Assembly (NCBI RefSeq): GCF_016902415.1
Contig: NZ_JACJLV010000028.1
Coordinates: 1 to 36,139, forward strand
Length of the DNA: 36,139 nt
Source of the DNA: Mordavella massiliensis
Lineage (GTDB): Bacteria > Bacillota > Clostridia > Lachnospirales > Lachnospiraceae
Direction of reading: 5' to 3'
This document shows, piece by piece, positions 15,815-24,801 of this stretch. The position numbers and the translations under genes were made by a program. Each line of letters begins with the position of its first letter. Within the stretch, counting starts at the first letter, position 1. The notes below the pieces were generated by a model, which was given only the letters and a program-made list of their open reading frames with translations, was not told the DNA's origin and searched no databases.

Positions 15815-15831
15815 CAAAGCCAGCCGAGCCA

Positions 15832-15873
15832 GTCAACGGTCAAGATGAACGGCGCATATGCGCCGCCGTTGAC
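15832..15873 (+). promoter_or_regulatory. Large inverted repeat after the cargo operon
   Basis: GTCAACGG (15832-15839) pairs with CCGTTGAC (15866-15873) around an internal perfect palindrome GGCGCATATGCGCC (15851-15864). It lies exactly at the change from AT-rich cargo to GC-rich backbone. It lacks a T-run, so a protein-binding or recombination role is as likely as termination. Confidence 0.55.
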
Positions 15874-15905
15874 AGCCCCGCCCGCCTTTGCAGACAGGCA
15901 ATCAA

Positions 15906-15934
15906 GGGGCGACAGCAAGGAGTGCTGCCGCCCC
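15906..15934 (+). promoter_or_regulatory. Leader stem-loop before the IME sigma-like gene
   Basis: GGGGCGACAGCA (15906-15917) pairs with TGCTGCCGCCCC (15923-15934), with one mismatch and a five-base loop AGGAG. It ends about 28 bases before ATG 15963 and may affect translation or mRNA stability. Confidence 0.5.
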
Positions 15935-15962
15935 GCACTATTATCAGAGAGGGGGAATTTCC

Positions 15963-16385
15963 ATGACCGAAAATGAAGCCTACAAAGTGCATATCCAGTA
16001 CACCTTTAACTCCTTTTGCAAGGTTGTCATTCGTCACGCCGCCATAGATATAATTTTGAAGCTGCGCCGGAGGTGGGAACGGGAAGTTTCCCTTGACTAT
16101 CTGATGAATGAGAAGTTTGTCCAGCTTGTCGAGCCAGAACAGCTTGAAGAATATCTTTTTACCGCCTGCGGCCAGACCGCCGTTCTGTACCATGCGGAAC
16201 TTGCCGCCGCCCTTGCCCTTTTGCCGGAGCAGGCACAGGAAGAAATTTTCCGTTACTACTTCCTGCGCCAGCCGCAGCGGGTGATCGGCGTACATATCGG
16301 CCGGACGCGCAGCACAGCGGGGCGGCATATCCAGCTTGCCTTGAAGCTGCTGCGGCAGCTTATGGAGGGAAAACGCCATGAGTAA
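15963..16385 (+). CDS. Sigma-70-like regulator (Tn916 ORF7-type)
   Basis: This 140-residue protein has a C-terminal sigma region-4-like helix-turn-helix (LALLPEQAQEEIFRYYFLRQ, followed by VIGVHIGRTRSTAGRHIQLALKLL). Comparable small sigma-like proteins (ORF7 of Tn916, TetR-linked elements) regulate excision and transfer genes. ATG 15963 has GAGGGGG upstream; an in-frame ATG at 15888 lies ahead of the stem-loop and has no site. It overlaps the next gene by eight bases, forming the typical ORF7/ORF8 pair at the head of the mobilization module. Confidence 0.8.
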   Translation: MTENEAYKVHIQYTFNSFCKVVIRHAAIDIILKLRRRWEREVSLDYLMNEKFVQLVEPEQLEEYLFTACGQTAVLYHAELAAALALLPEQAQEEIFRYYFLRQPQRVIGVHIGRTRSTAGRHIQLALKLLRQLMEGKRHE

Positions 16386-16575
16386 ACTTCTCCCCTATGA
16401 AACAATCGTCAAAGCCCATGAGGGCGACCCGGACGCAATCGACACCGTTCTTTCCCATTACGCCGGATATATCCGCTACTGTTCCAAAGTACACGGGCAA
16501 GTCAACGCCGAGGTTGAGGAATATGTGAAGCAGAAGCTAATTGCCGCGCTGTTCAAGTTTCGCTTTGACCGATAA
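16378..16575 (+). CDS. Helix-turn-helix protein (Tn916 ORF8-type)
   Basis: This 65-residue protein contains a conserved core (LLPYETIVKAHEGDPDAIDTVLSHYAGYIRYC and a tail EEYVKQKLIAALFKFRFDR) that recalls a sigma region-2-like helix-turn-helix domain found beside ORF7-type factors. The pair may together make a split sigma factor, region 2 here and region 4 in the preceding gene; this is an inference. The eight-base overlap with the previous gene supports coupled translation. Confidence 0.78.
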   Translation: MSKLLPYETIVKAHEGDPDAIDTVLSHYAGYIRYCSKVHGQVNAEVEEYVKQKLIAALFKFRFDR

Positions 16576-17259
16576 GCCTTAAAACTGAATATCCAGCCGT
16601 CCATCGGCGGCCAGCGAAAGCAGTAAGTCTGAAAAAGATTTGCTGCTTTTTTGTTGCCCGGCTCCGCTCCCGGCCATTTTGCCCTGGTCAGATTGTAGTA
16701 GTAAGTGAGAGGGTAATTTTTCTGCTCCGGCGTTTGGCATTTTTGATTTTTGCCCGTAGTAAGAAGCAAAGAGAAAATTTCCCGTTTCGTTTGGCGAATT
16801 TCAAAACGCGATGGTGTGGGGAGTGAAAGGAAAAATTCTCTGCCCCGCCGGTTGCCAAAATCCTGTTGCCCGCATTACAGAAGCAAAAGAAATTTTGAGA
16901 AAATTTCCATCCAGTGGGTAGCTGGCGGCTTTTGAAATGTATCTTTAGCGGAAAGGAAAAAAGACCGCCCACAGCGGGCCGCAAGTCCTGTTCTGTCCGT
17001 TCTATGTACGAAAAGACCAGACTGGGGCAGTCTGCGGCAGTTACAGAGCAAGTTTCTACCACGGTGCCAAAATCCGCAATTCTGCGGTTTTGCCCCTCGC
17101 GGGAAACTTGTTGGGGAGTGCCTTCCCCAAACCCTGCTATGGCGGCTTGCGCCGCAAAAATATTTCCGTCCGGCAGGCCGTTTTTTTGCGGGAACTGTCC
17201 CGGAAATACCTAACAGACCAGCCTATTTTTTGTGATAAGTGAAAGGAGGTTTATAGCCT
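16576..17259. other. 684-base non-coding region of the nested element
   Basis: No gene with a ribosome binding site is visible. The left part carries two related direct blocks (TTGCCCGTAGTAAGAAGCAAA near 16753 and TTGCCCGCATTACAGAAGCAAA near 16867, each followed by AAATTT-rich sequence) that look like degenerate iterons. The right part holds three inverted repeats at 17069-17155. Its position before mobC and the relaxase gene makes it the best oriT candidate of the nested element. Confidence 0.6.
17069..17155 (+). other. Candidate oriT region: three inverted repeats
   Basis: AAAATCCGCA/TGCGGTTTT (17069-17091, four-base loop), TTGGGGA/TCCCCAA (17111-17130, six-base loop) and GCGGC/GCCGC (17142-17155, four-base loop) follow each other directly upstream of mobC. 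Clustered inverted repeats beside the relaxase accessory gene are usual for oriT. I cannot name the nick site. Confidence 0.45.
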
Positions 17260-17658
17260 ATGCCGAAGCGATACAACACACCCCACCGCAGCCGCGTTGT
17301 GAAAACCCGGCTGTCCGAAGATGAATACGCCGACTTCACAGCGCGGCTTGCGCCCTATGGTATCAGCCAGTCGGAATTTCTCCGGCAGGCGATACGGCGC
17401 ACCACCATACGCCCCGTTATCCATGTGTCAGCGGTCAATGACGAACTGCTCTCCGCTGTCGGGAAGCTGACCGCCGAGTACGGCAGGATCGGCGGCAACC
17501 TCAATCAGATTGCCCGGTATCTGAATGAGTACGGCGCACCCTATAACGCCCTCTCCGGCGAGGTACGCGCCGCCATAGCCGACCTTGCCGCCCTCAAGTA
17601 TGAAGTCTTACAGAAAGTAGGTGACGCAGTTGGCAACACTCAAGCATATCAACTCTAA
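17260..17658 (+). CDS. mobC: MobC-like relaxosome accessory protein
   Basis: This 132-residue protein has an N-terminal ribbon-helix-helix-like segment (VVKTRLSEDEYADFTARLAPYGISQSEFLRQAI) and the MobC motif GGNLNQIARYLNEYG near residues 85-100. MobC proteins bind oriT and help the relaxase melt and nick DNA. AAAGGAGG lies well placed before ATG 17260. It overlaps the relaxase gene by 38 bases in another frame and follows the oriT-like repeats directly. Confidence 0.92.
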   Translation: MPKRYNTPHRSRVVKTRLSEDEYADFTARLAPYGISQSEFLRQAIRRTTIRPVIHVSAVNDELLSAVGKLTAEYGRIGGNLNQIARYLNEYGAPYNALSGEVRAAIADLAALKYEVLQKVGDAVGNTQAYQL

Positions 17659-19297
17659 AAATGCCGACTACGGAGCCGCCGAACAATACCTGCTTTTCGA
17701 GCATGACGAGTTTACCATGAAGCCCGTCCTTGATGAAACCGGCAGGCTTATCCCCCGCGAGGACTACCGGCTGTCCACGCTGAACTGCGGCGGGGAGGAT
17801 TTTGCCGTTGCCTGTATGCGGGCAAATCTCCGCTATGGGAAGAACCAGCGGCGGGAAGATGTGAAAAGCCACCACTATATCATCAGCTTTGACCCACGGG
17901 ACGGCCCGGACAACGGCTTGACCGTAGACCGGGCGCAGGCATTGGGCGAGAAGTTTTGCGCCGAGCATTTCCCCGGCCACCAAGCCCTTGTATGTACCCA
18001 CCCGGACGGGCATAACCACAGCGGCAATATCCATGTGCATATCGTCATTAACAGCCTGCGGATAGAGGAAGTCCCGTTCCTGCCCTACATGGACAGGCCA
18101 GCCGACACGAAAGCCGGTTGCAAGCACCGCTGTACCGACGCTGCCTTGCGCTACTTCAAGTCCGAAGTCATGGAAATGTGCCACCGGGAGGGGCTTTACC
18201 AAATCGACCTCTTGAACGGCAGCAAGAACCGCGTCACAGACCGGGAGTATTGGGCGCAGAAAAAGGGACAGGCCGCGCTGGACAAGCAGAACGCCCCCAT
18301 GATTGCAGGCGGTATCACGCCCCGGCAGACCAAGTTTGAAACGAACAAGGAGAAGCTGCGGCAGACCATACGGGAAGCCCTTGCCACCGCCACCGGCTTT
18401 GACGAGTTTTCTTCTCTGCTGCTGCGGGAGGGTGTGACCGTTAAGGAGAGCCGGGGGCGGCTATCCTATCTCACGCCGGACAGGACAAAGCCCATTACCG
18501 CCCGCAAGCTGGGCGACGATTTTGACCGCGCCGCTGTCCTTGCCGTTTTGGAGCGGAACGCCCAGAGGGGCGTAACGGTTCGCTACACCCCGCAGCACCA
18601 AGCCGCCAGAGCCGCCGAACAGACCGCAGCCATACCCGAATACCTACACGCCGGGAAAGGCCGCTTACAGGGCGAAAAGACAGGGAAAATCGACCCCAGA
18701 CAGGACAGTGTGCAGCGGCTTGTGGACATTGAGCAGAAGATGGCCGAGGGCAAGGGCAAAGGCTATGAACGATGGGCGAAGATACACAATCTGAAACAGG
18801 CCGCCAAGACCCTGACCATCTACCAACAGTACGGCTTTTCTTCCCCGGAACAGCTTGAAGCCGCCGTTGCTACCGCCTATCAGGAAATGCGCCAGACCAG
18901 CGGCGAACTGAAAGCACTGGAAACGAAGCTGCAAGGGAAAAGGGAGTTGCGGCAACAGGTACTTGCCTATGCCAAGACCAAGCCCATCCGCGAGGGGCTG
19001 AAAGCGCAGAAATCCGAGAAAGCCCGCGCCGCATACCGCCAGGCAAACGAGAGCGATTTTATCATAGCCGAAGCCGCCGCCCGGTATTTCAAGGCACAGG
19101 GGCTTACCAAGCTGCCCGGCCGAAAAGCGTTGCAGGCCGAGATCGAGCAGCTTATCTCCGAGAAAGACGGCCTGTACAACACCTATCACGAACAGAAGCA
19201 GCGGTTCAGGGAGTTGCAGACCGTCAAGCGGAACATCGACCAGATTTTGCGCCGGGAGGAACCCCGCCGCAGAAAGGAGCAGAGCCATGAGCGATAA
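17621..19297 (+). CDS. Relaxase (MobA/VirD2-type, MOBP-like)
   Basis: This 558-residue protein nicks oriT and leads the strand into the recipient. The histidine cluster of motif III is visible: H127, H131, H133 and H138-V-H140 with N144 in HIVINS. The N-terminal segment LKHINSKNADYGAAEQYLLFEH holds candidate catalytic tyrosines. The C-terminal half is basic and helical (coiled-coil-like, about 330-550). The start is GTG 17621 or the in-frame TTG 17630, which gives the usual MATLKHINSKNADYG-type beginning. It ends overlapping the Cys_rich_VLP gene by 11 bases. No secretion genes exist in this element, so it must use another element's channel. Confidence 0.93.
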   Translation: MTQLATLKHINSKNADYGAAEQYLLFEHDEFTMKPVLDETGRLIPREDYRLSTLNCGGEDFAVACMRANLRYGKNQRREDVKSHHYIISFDPRDGPDNGLTVDRAQALGEKFCAEHFPGHQALVCTHPDGHNHSGNIHVHIVINSLRIEEVPFLPYMDRPADTKAGCKHRCTDAALRYFKSEVMEMCHREGLYQIDLLNGSKNRVTDREYWAQKKGQAALDKQNAPMIAGGITPRQTKFETNKEKLRQTIREALATATGFDEFSSLLLREGVTVKESRGRLSYLTPDRTKPITARKLGDDFDRAAVLAVLERNAQRGVTVRYTPQHQAARAAEQTAAIPEYLHAGKGRLQGEKTGKIDPRQDSVQRLVDIEQKMAEGKGKGYERWAKIHNLKQAAKTLTIYQQYGFSSPEQLEAAVATAYQEMRQTSGELKALETKLQGKRELRQQVLAYAKTKPIREGLKAQKSEKARAAYRQANESDFIIAEAAARYFKAQGLTKLPGRKALQAEIEQLISEKDGLYNTYHEQKQRFRELQTVKRNIDQILRREEPRRRKEQSHER

Positions 19298-19673
19298 GCT
19301 GCCCCGCATGGACTACCGCCAGCACCGGCGGGCGCGGCGGCTGGTGCATGAGTGCTGTAACTACGACGAGGGGAACTGCCTGCTGTTAGACGACGGGGAG
19401 CCTTGCGTGTGCGTCCAGAGCATTTCCTTTTCCCTCATGTGCCGCTGGTTCCGTGTGGCTGTTCTGCCCCTTGACGAGGAACTGGCCGCAGCCCTCTTGT
19501 ACCGGGGGAGCCGGAAACGGTGCGCCGTCTGCGGCGCGGCCTTTGTCCCCAAATCCAACCGGGGGAAATACTGCCCCGACTGCGCCGGGCGCATGAAGAA
19601 ACTCAAGGCCGCCGAACGAAAGCGGAAACAAAGGCATAAATGTCACGCTTTAGAGCCTTTCAAACCCGCATAA
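19287..19673 (+). CDS. Cys_rich_VLP domain protein with zinc finger
   Basis: This 128-residue protein has an N-terminal half matching the Cys_rich_VLP pattern (CCNYDEGNCLLLDDGEPCVCVQ, then MCRWFRVAVLPLD), where the VLP triplet is seen. The C-terminal half has a zinc-ribbon-like CAVCG...YCPDCAGR followed by a basic tail. The function of the family is unknown, but it commonly accompanies mobilization genes in Firmicute elements. It overlaps the relaxase end. Confidence 0.88.
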   Translation: MSDKLPRMDYRQHRRARRLVHECCNYDEGNCLLLDDGEPCVCVQSISFSLMCRWFRVAVLPLDEELAAALLYRGSRKRCAVCGAAFVPKSNRGKYCPDCAGRMKKLKAAERKRKQRHKCHALEPFKPA

Positions 19674-19687
19674 ATCAAGGCTTTTTT
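19654..19687 (+). terminator. Weak terminator after the Cys_rich_VLP gene
   Basis: AGCCTT (19654-19659) pairs with AAGGCT (19677-19682), followed by TTTTT. The stem begins inside the 3' end of the gene. It may separate the mobilization unit from the replication unit that starts at 19786. Confidence 0.45.
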
Positions 19688-19785
19688 CGTGGGTGTCAAA
19701 GGGTGTGCGATACATTTATCCTTTTCCCCCGGAAACAGCGTTCTAAATGCGTACAAACGCCCCAAATCCACCCAAAGGAGGAACC

Positions 19786-20544
19786 ATGTCAGACAACCGA
19801 AAATACTACTACCTCAAGCTGAAAGAGAATTACTTTGACGAGGACGCTATCGTGCTGCTGGAAAGTATGCAGGACGGTATCCTCTATTCCAACATTCTCT
19901 TGAAACTGTACCTGAAATCGCTGAAAAACGGCGGGAAGTTGCAGCTTGATGAAAATATCCCCTACACCGCACAGATGATTGCCACCATTACCCGTCAGCA
20001 GGTCGGCACCGTAGAGCGAGCCTTGCAGATTTTTATGAAGCTGGGGCTTGTGGAGCCGTTACAGAACGGCGCGCTGTATATGAGCAACATTGAACTGCTT
20101 ATCGGCCAATCCTCTACCGAGGGGGAGCGGAAACGGCGGGCAAGGCTGGCTTTGCAGGAGCAGAAAGCCTTGCCAAAGGCCGGGGCGGACAAATGTCCAC
20201 CATATCAAGCGGACATTTGTCCACCAGAGATAGAGATAGAGAAAGAGATAGAGATAGAAAAAGAGAGAGAGCGAGAGTTAGATACGGGACAACCCGCCCG
20301 CGCCGCCTATGGCCGGTATGAAAATGTCTTTCTTTCGCAATCAGAACTGGACGGGCTGAAAGCAGACCTGCCCGACAAGTGGAACTACTACATTGACCGG
20401 CTATCCTGCCATATCGCGTCCAGCGGCAAGCGATACCGCAGCCATGCCGCCACAATCTACAAATGGGCGCAGGAGGACGCAGCCAGGAAAGCCCCGAAAA
20501 AGGGCATACCAGACTACTCATGCAAGGAGGGCGAGAGTTTATGA
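19786..20544 (+). CDS. Replication initiator / phage replisome organizer-like protein
   Basis: This 252-residue protein has an N-terminal winged-helix domain (YYYLKLKENYFDEDAIVLLESMQDGILYSNILLKLYLKSL...) matching phage replisome-organizer N-terminal domains. A low-complexity charged linker (EIEIEKEIEIEKERERE, encoded by GAGATA-type purine repeats at about 20227-20276) joins it to a C-terminal domain. ATG 19786 is chosen for the AAAGGAGG before it. Its stop overlaps the DnaC-like gene start (ATGA). With that ATPase it should support replication of the excised circle. Confidence 0.85.
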   Translation: MSDNRKYYYLKLKENYFDEDAIVLLESMQDGILYSNILLKLYLKSLKNGGKLQLDENIPYTAQMIATITRQQVGTVERALQIFMKLGLVEPLQNGALYMSNIELLIGQSSTEGERKRRARLALQEQKALPKAGADKCPPYQADICPPEIEIEKEIEIEKERERELDTGQPARAAYGRYENVFLSQSELDGLKADLPDKWNYYIDRLSCHIASSGKRYRSHAATIYKWAQEDAARKAPKKGIPDYSCKEGESL

Positions 20545-21383
20545 AGAACGAAATCAACGCTGTTTTGGAGAATATGACGACCACCACCCCGGAGCCGGAG
20601 GACTACACCGGCGAGGACGGTTTACTGTACTGCGGCAAGTGCCGCAAGCCGAAAGAAGCCTATTTTGCGCCGGATAAGGCCGCTGTCTTTGGCCGTGACC
20701 GCCACCCGGCAGAGTGCGACTGCCAGAGAGCCGCCCGCGAGGAACGGGAGGCCGCCGAGAAGCGGCGCAGGCACCTTGACACCGTGGAGGAACTGAAACG
20801 CCGGGGCTTTACCGACCCCACCATGCGGGACTGGACTTTTGAGAACGACAACGGCAGGAACCCGCAGACCGGGATTGCCCGCCGGTATGTGGAGCATTGG
20901 GAGGATATGCGAACCGACAATATCGGCTGCCTGTTCTGGGGCGGCGTGGGAACCGGGAAAAGCTACCTTGCGGGCTGTATCGCAAACGCCCTCATGGAGA
21001 AAGAAATCCCCGTCCACATGACGAACTTTGCCCTTATCCTCAATGACCTTGCCGCCAGCTTTGAGGGGCGCAACGAGTACATTTCCCGCCTTTGCCGCTA
21101 TCCGCTGCTTATCCTTGACGATTTCGGCATGGAGCGCGGAACGGAATACGGGCTGGAGCAGGTTTTCCATGTGATTGACAGCCGTTACCGCAGCGGCAAG
21201 CCGCTGATCGTCACGACCAACCTCACGCTGGACGGCCTGCACAACCCGGAGGACACCGCCCATTCCCGGATTTATGACCGGCTGCTTTCCATGTGCGTCC
21301 CGGTACGTTTTACCGGCGAGAATTTCCGGCAGGAAACCGCGCAGCGGAAAATGGAGAGCATGAAGAAACTGATTACCGACTGA
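20541..21383 (+). CDS. DnaC-like AAA+ helicase loader
   Basis: This 280-residue ATP-binding protein has Walker A GGVGTGKS at 134-141 and Walker B LLILDDFG with D193/D194. An N-terminal CGKCRKP...CDCQ zinc-binding segment precedes the AAA+ domain. The late segment VTTNLTLDGL...RIYDRL includes sensor 1 and the arginine region typical of DnaC/DnaI loaders. ATG 20541 (GGAGGGCGAGAG upstream) overlaps the stop of the initiator gene; an in-frame upstream start at 20463 lies deep inside that gene and is unlikely. It acts with the initiator to load the host helicase onto the element. Confidence 0.92.
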   Translation: MKNEINAVLENMTTTTPEPEDYTGEDGLLYCGKCRKPKEAYFAPDKAAVFGRDRHPAECDCQRAAREEREAAEKRRRHLDTVEELKRRGFTDPTMRDWTFENDNGRNPQTGIARRYVEHWEDMRTDNIGCLFWGGVGTGKSYLAGCIANALMEKEIPVHMTNFALILNDLAASFEGRNEYISRLCRYPLLILDDFGMERGTEYGLEQVFHVIDSRYRSGKPLIVTTNLTLDGLHNPEDTAHSRIYDRLLSMCVPVRFTGENFRQETAQRKMESMKKLITD

Positions 21384-21397
21384 AAGGAGTATTGCCT

Positions 21398-21586
21398 ATG
21401 GCAGATAACAAGCAGCCCGACACCCGCACCGCCCGCCGCCCCGACTGCGTGACGGAAATCCGCATGGGCAATTCCGTCCTTGTCGTGTCCGGCTATTTCA
21501 AGAAAGACACGACCACCACCGCCGCCGACAAAATGGCGCGGGTACTGGAAGCGGAAGCCGCTGCTACACAAAAACCGGCGATTTGA
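21398..21586 (+). CDS. tnpW: TnpW-like transposon protein
   Basis: This 62-residue protein has the pattern PDCVTEIRMGNSVLVVSGYFK and TTTAADKMARVLEAEAA, which matches TnpW-type proteins of Tn4451-like elements. AAAGGAG lies nine bases before ATG 21398. It follows the DnaC-like gene by 14 bases and precedes the recombinase. Its role is unknown. Confidence 0.82.
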   Translation: MADNKQPDTRTARRPDCVTEIRMGNSVLVVSGYFKKDTTTTAADKMARVLEAEAAATQKPAI

Positions 21587-21629
21587 CAAGCTGTAAAGAA
21601 GCAGATTTGACACTTTTGCCGCTATACAA

Positions 21630-23317
<1,688 letters not shown>

Positions 23318-23324
23318 CGCCCGA

Positions 23325-23374
23325 CCTATCCGACACAATGGCCAAGTGCCGGATAGGAACGGCAAAATTTTTTA
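23325..23374 (+). terminator. Terminator-like inverted repeat after the recombinase
   Basis: CCTATCCG (23325-23332) pairs perfectly with CGGATAGG (23350-23357); a T-run follows at about 23369-23374. The gap between stem and T-run weakens the call. Confidence 0.45.
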
Positions 23375-23385
23375 CACTTCTATTA

Positions 23386-23405
23386 CTTCTTTATCGCACA
23401 TAAGC
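23386..23405 (-). repeat. Right terminal inverted repeat of the nested element
   Basis: Its reverse complement begins GCTTATGTGCGATAAAG and matches the left end at 16 of 20 positions. It terminates at the GC dinucleotide 23404-23405 shared with the target. Confidence 0.7.
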
Positions 23406-23496
23406 AAAAAGCCAGGGAATCAAACAGCTGATGAGCGGCGGCGGGGTAATCCTGATCGGAACCCAGCTGATCCCGCTTCTCAGCAGCTTATTTTAG
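23404..23496 (+). pseudogene. maff2: maff2 3' fragment
   Basis: Reading from GCA at 23404, the frame AKSQGIKQLMSGGGVILIGT...LLSSLF-stop is the second half of the Maff2 protein whose first 42 codons lie at 13988-14113. It has no start of its own. The GCA codon uses the same GC that begins the left end of the element, so the reading frame is kept across the reconstructed junction. Confidence 0.85.
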
Positions 23497-23514
23497 AGGA
23501 AGGAGTAATTATCC

Positions 23515-24387
23515 ATGTTCGATCAGATCTTTGATGCGATTGAAGAGTGGATGAGGGGACTCCTCACAGGGATCATTCATTCCAACCTGGACCGGATGTT
23601 TACCGATGTCAATGAAAAGACCAGTGAGATCGCCGTTCAGGTTGGACAGACCCCGCAGGGCTGGAACAGCAGCATATTCAATATGATCGAAAACTTATCG
23701 GAAACGGTGATCCTGCCGATTGCAGGGATCATCATCACATTTGTGCTCTGCTATGAGCTGATCAGTATGATCACAGAGAAAAACAACATGCATGATATCG
23801 ATACATGGATGTTTTTCAAGTACTTTGTAAAGATGTGGATCGCGGTCTATCTGGTCAGCAATACATTTACCATTACGATGGCCGTATTTGATGTAGGGCA
23901 AAGTGTGGTCAATTCTGCGGCAGGTGTGATCACCGGAAGTACAGAGATTGATATCAGTTCTGTGCTGACAGACCTGGACACAACACTGGAAGCTATGGAG
24001 ATCGGGGAACTGGTCGTTCTGGTGCTGGAAACGCTGATCGTCAGCTTTGGCATGAAGATCATGAGTGTTCTGATCACAGTGATCCTGTATGGTCGAATGA
24101 TCGAGATTTATCTGTATACTTCAATCGCCCCGATTCCATTTGCTACTATGACCAACCGCGAATGGGGACAGATCGGGACCAATTATTTCCGGGGGCTTTT
24201 TGCCCTGGCGTTCCAGGCATTCCTGATGATGGTATGCGTGGCAATCTATTCCATACTGGTGGCGGGCATCCAGTATTCGGATAACTTAAGTTCCTCTCTC
24301 TTCGGAGTGATGGCTTACACGGTTGTGCTGTGTTTCAGCCTGTTCAAGACGGGGGCACTCAGCAAATCGATCTTTAATGCCCATTAA
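23515..24387 (+). CDS. VirB6/TrbL-like conjugation membrane protein
   Basis: This 290-residue protein has a short amphipathic N-terminus followed by about six hydrophobic segments (near 60-80, 100-120, 155-185, 190-205, 220-245, 255-275). The overall pattern is that of the CD0411/TrbL-type channel subunit that follows maff2 in Tn1549-like elements. GGAAGGAG lies upstream of ATG 23515. It forms part of the inner-membrane secretion channel. It is separated from the coupling-protein gene by the nested element, so its transcription may depend on read-through. Confidence 0.85.
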   Translation: MFDQIFDAIEEWMRGLLTGIIHSNLDRMFTDVNEKTSEIAVQVGQTPQGWNSSIFNMIENLSETVILPIAGIIITFVLCYELISMITEKNNMHDIDTWMFFKYFVKMWIAVYLVSNTFTITMAVFDVGQSVVNSAAGVITGSTEIDISSVLTDLDTTLEAMEIGELVVLVLETLIVSFGMKIMSVLITVILYGRMIEIYLYTSIAPIPFATMTNREWGQIGTNYFRGLFALAFQAFLMMVCVAIYSILVAGIQYSDNLSSSLFGVMAYTVVLCFSLFKTGALSKSIFNAH

Positions 24388-24411
24388 ATTTCAGGAAGGA
24401 GGATTTGGACG

Positions 24412-24801
24412 ATGGCTTATGTCAGTGTTCCAAAAGATTTAACAAAAGTAAAGAATAAGGTGGCGTTTAACCTGACTAAGCGGCAGCTGATCTGTATCGC
24501 GGCGGGAGCTGCGGCGGGAATTCCCTTTTATTTCCTTACAAGAGGAGTTCTGGGAAACAGCAATGCTGCCACAATTATGGTCCTGCTGATGCTGCCGGCC
24601 TTTCTTTTCGCTATGTACGAAAAGGACGGCATGCATCTGGAAGAGGTGCTGATCCATATGATCCGTGTCAAATGGCTGCGTCCGGCAGTCAGGAAATATG
24701 AAACGGAAAATTATTTTGAGACAGATCCGGGAAAGTCCGTGTCTGTGACAGTAAAAAAATCGGAGAAGGGAGGAAAGAACCTTGGCAGAAAGAAGCGGTA
24801 A
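24412..24801 (+). CDS. PrgI family conjugation protein
   Basis: This 129-residue protein begins MAYVSVPKDLTKVKNKVAFNLTKRQL, the PrgI signature. Two adjacent membrane helices follow (about 29-45 and 52-70), then a cytoplasmic tail (EEVLIHMIRVKWLRPAVRKYETEN). PrgI corresponds to VirB3-like partners of the VirB4 ATPase. AAGGAGG precedes ATG 24412. Its last 20 bases overlap the VirB4 gene. Confidence 0.92.
   Translation: MAYVSVPKDLTKVKNKVAFNLTKRQLICIAAGAAAGIPFYFLTRGVLGNSNAATIMVLLMLPAFLFAMYEKDGMHLEEVLIHMIRVKWLRPAVRKYETENYFETDPGKSVSVTVKKSEKGGKNLGRKKR

Noticed and set aside
16914-17213. 99-codon frame and a 61-codon frame (16750-16935) in the IME non-coding block
   Set aside because: They cross the oriT-like hairpins, lack ribosome binding sites and have unusual composition.
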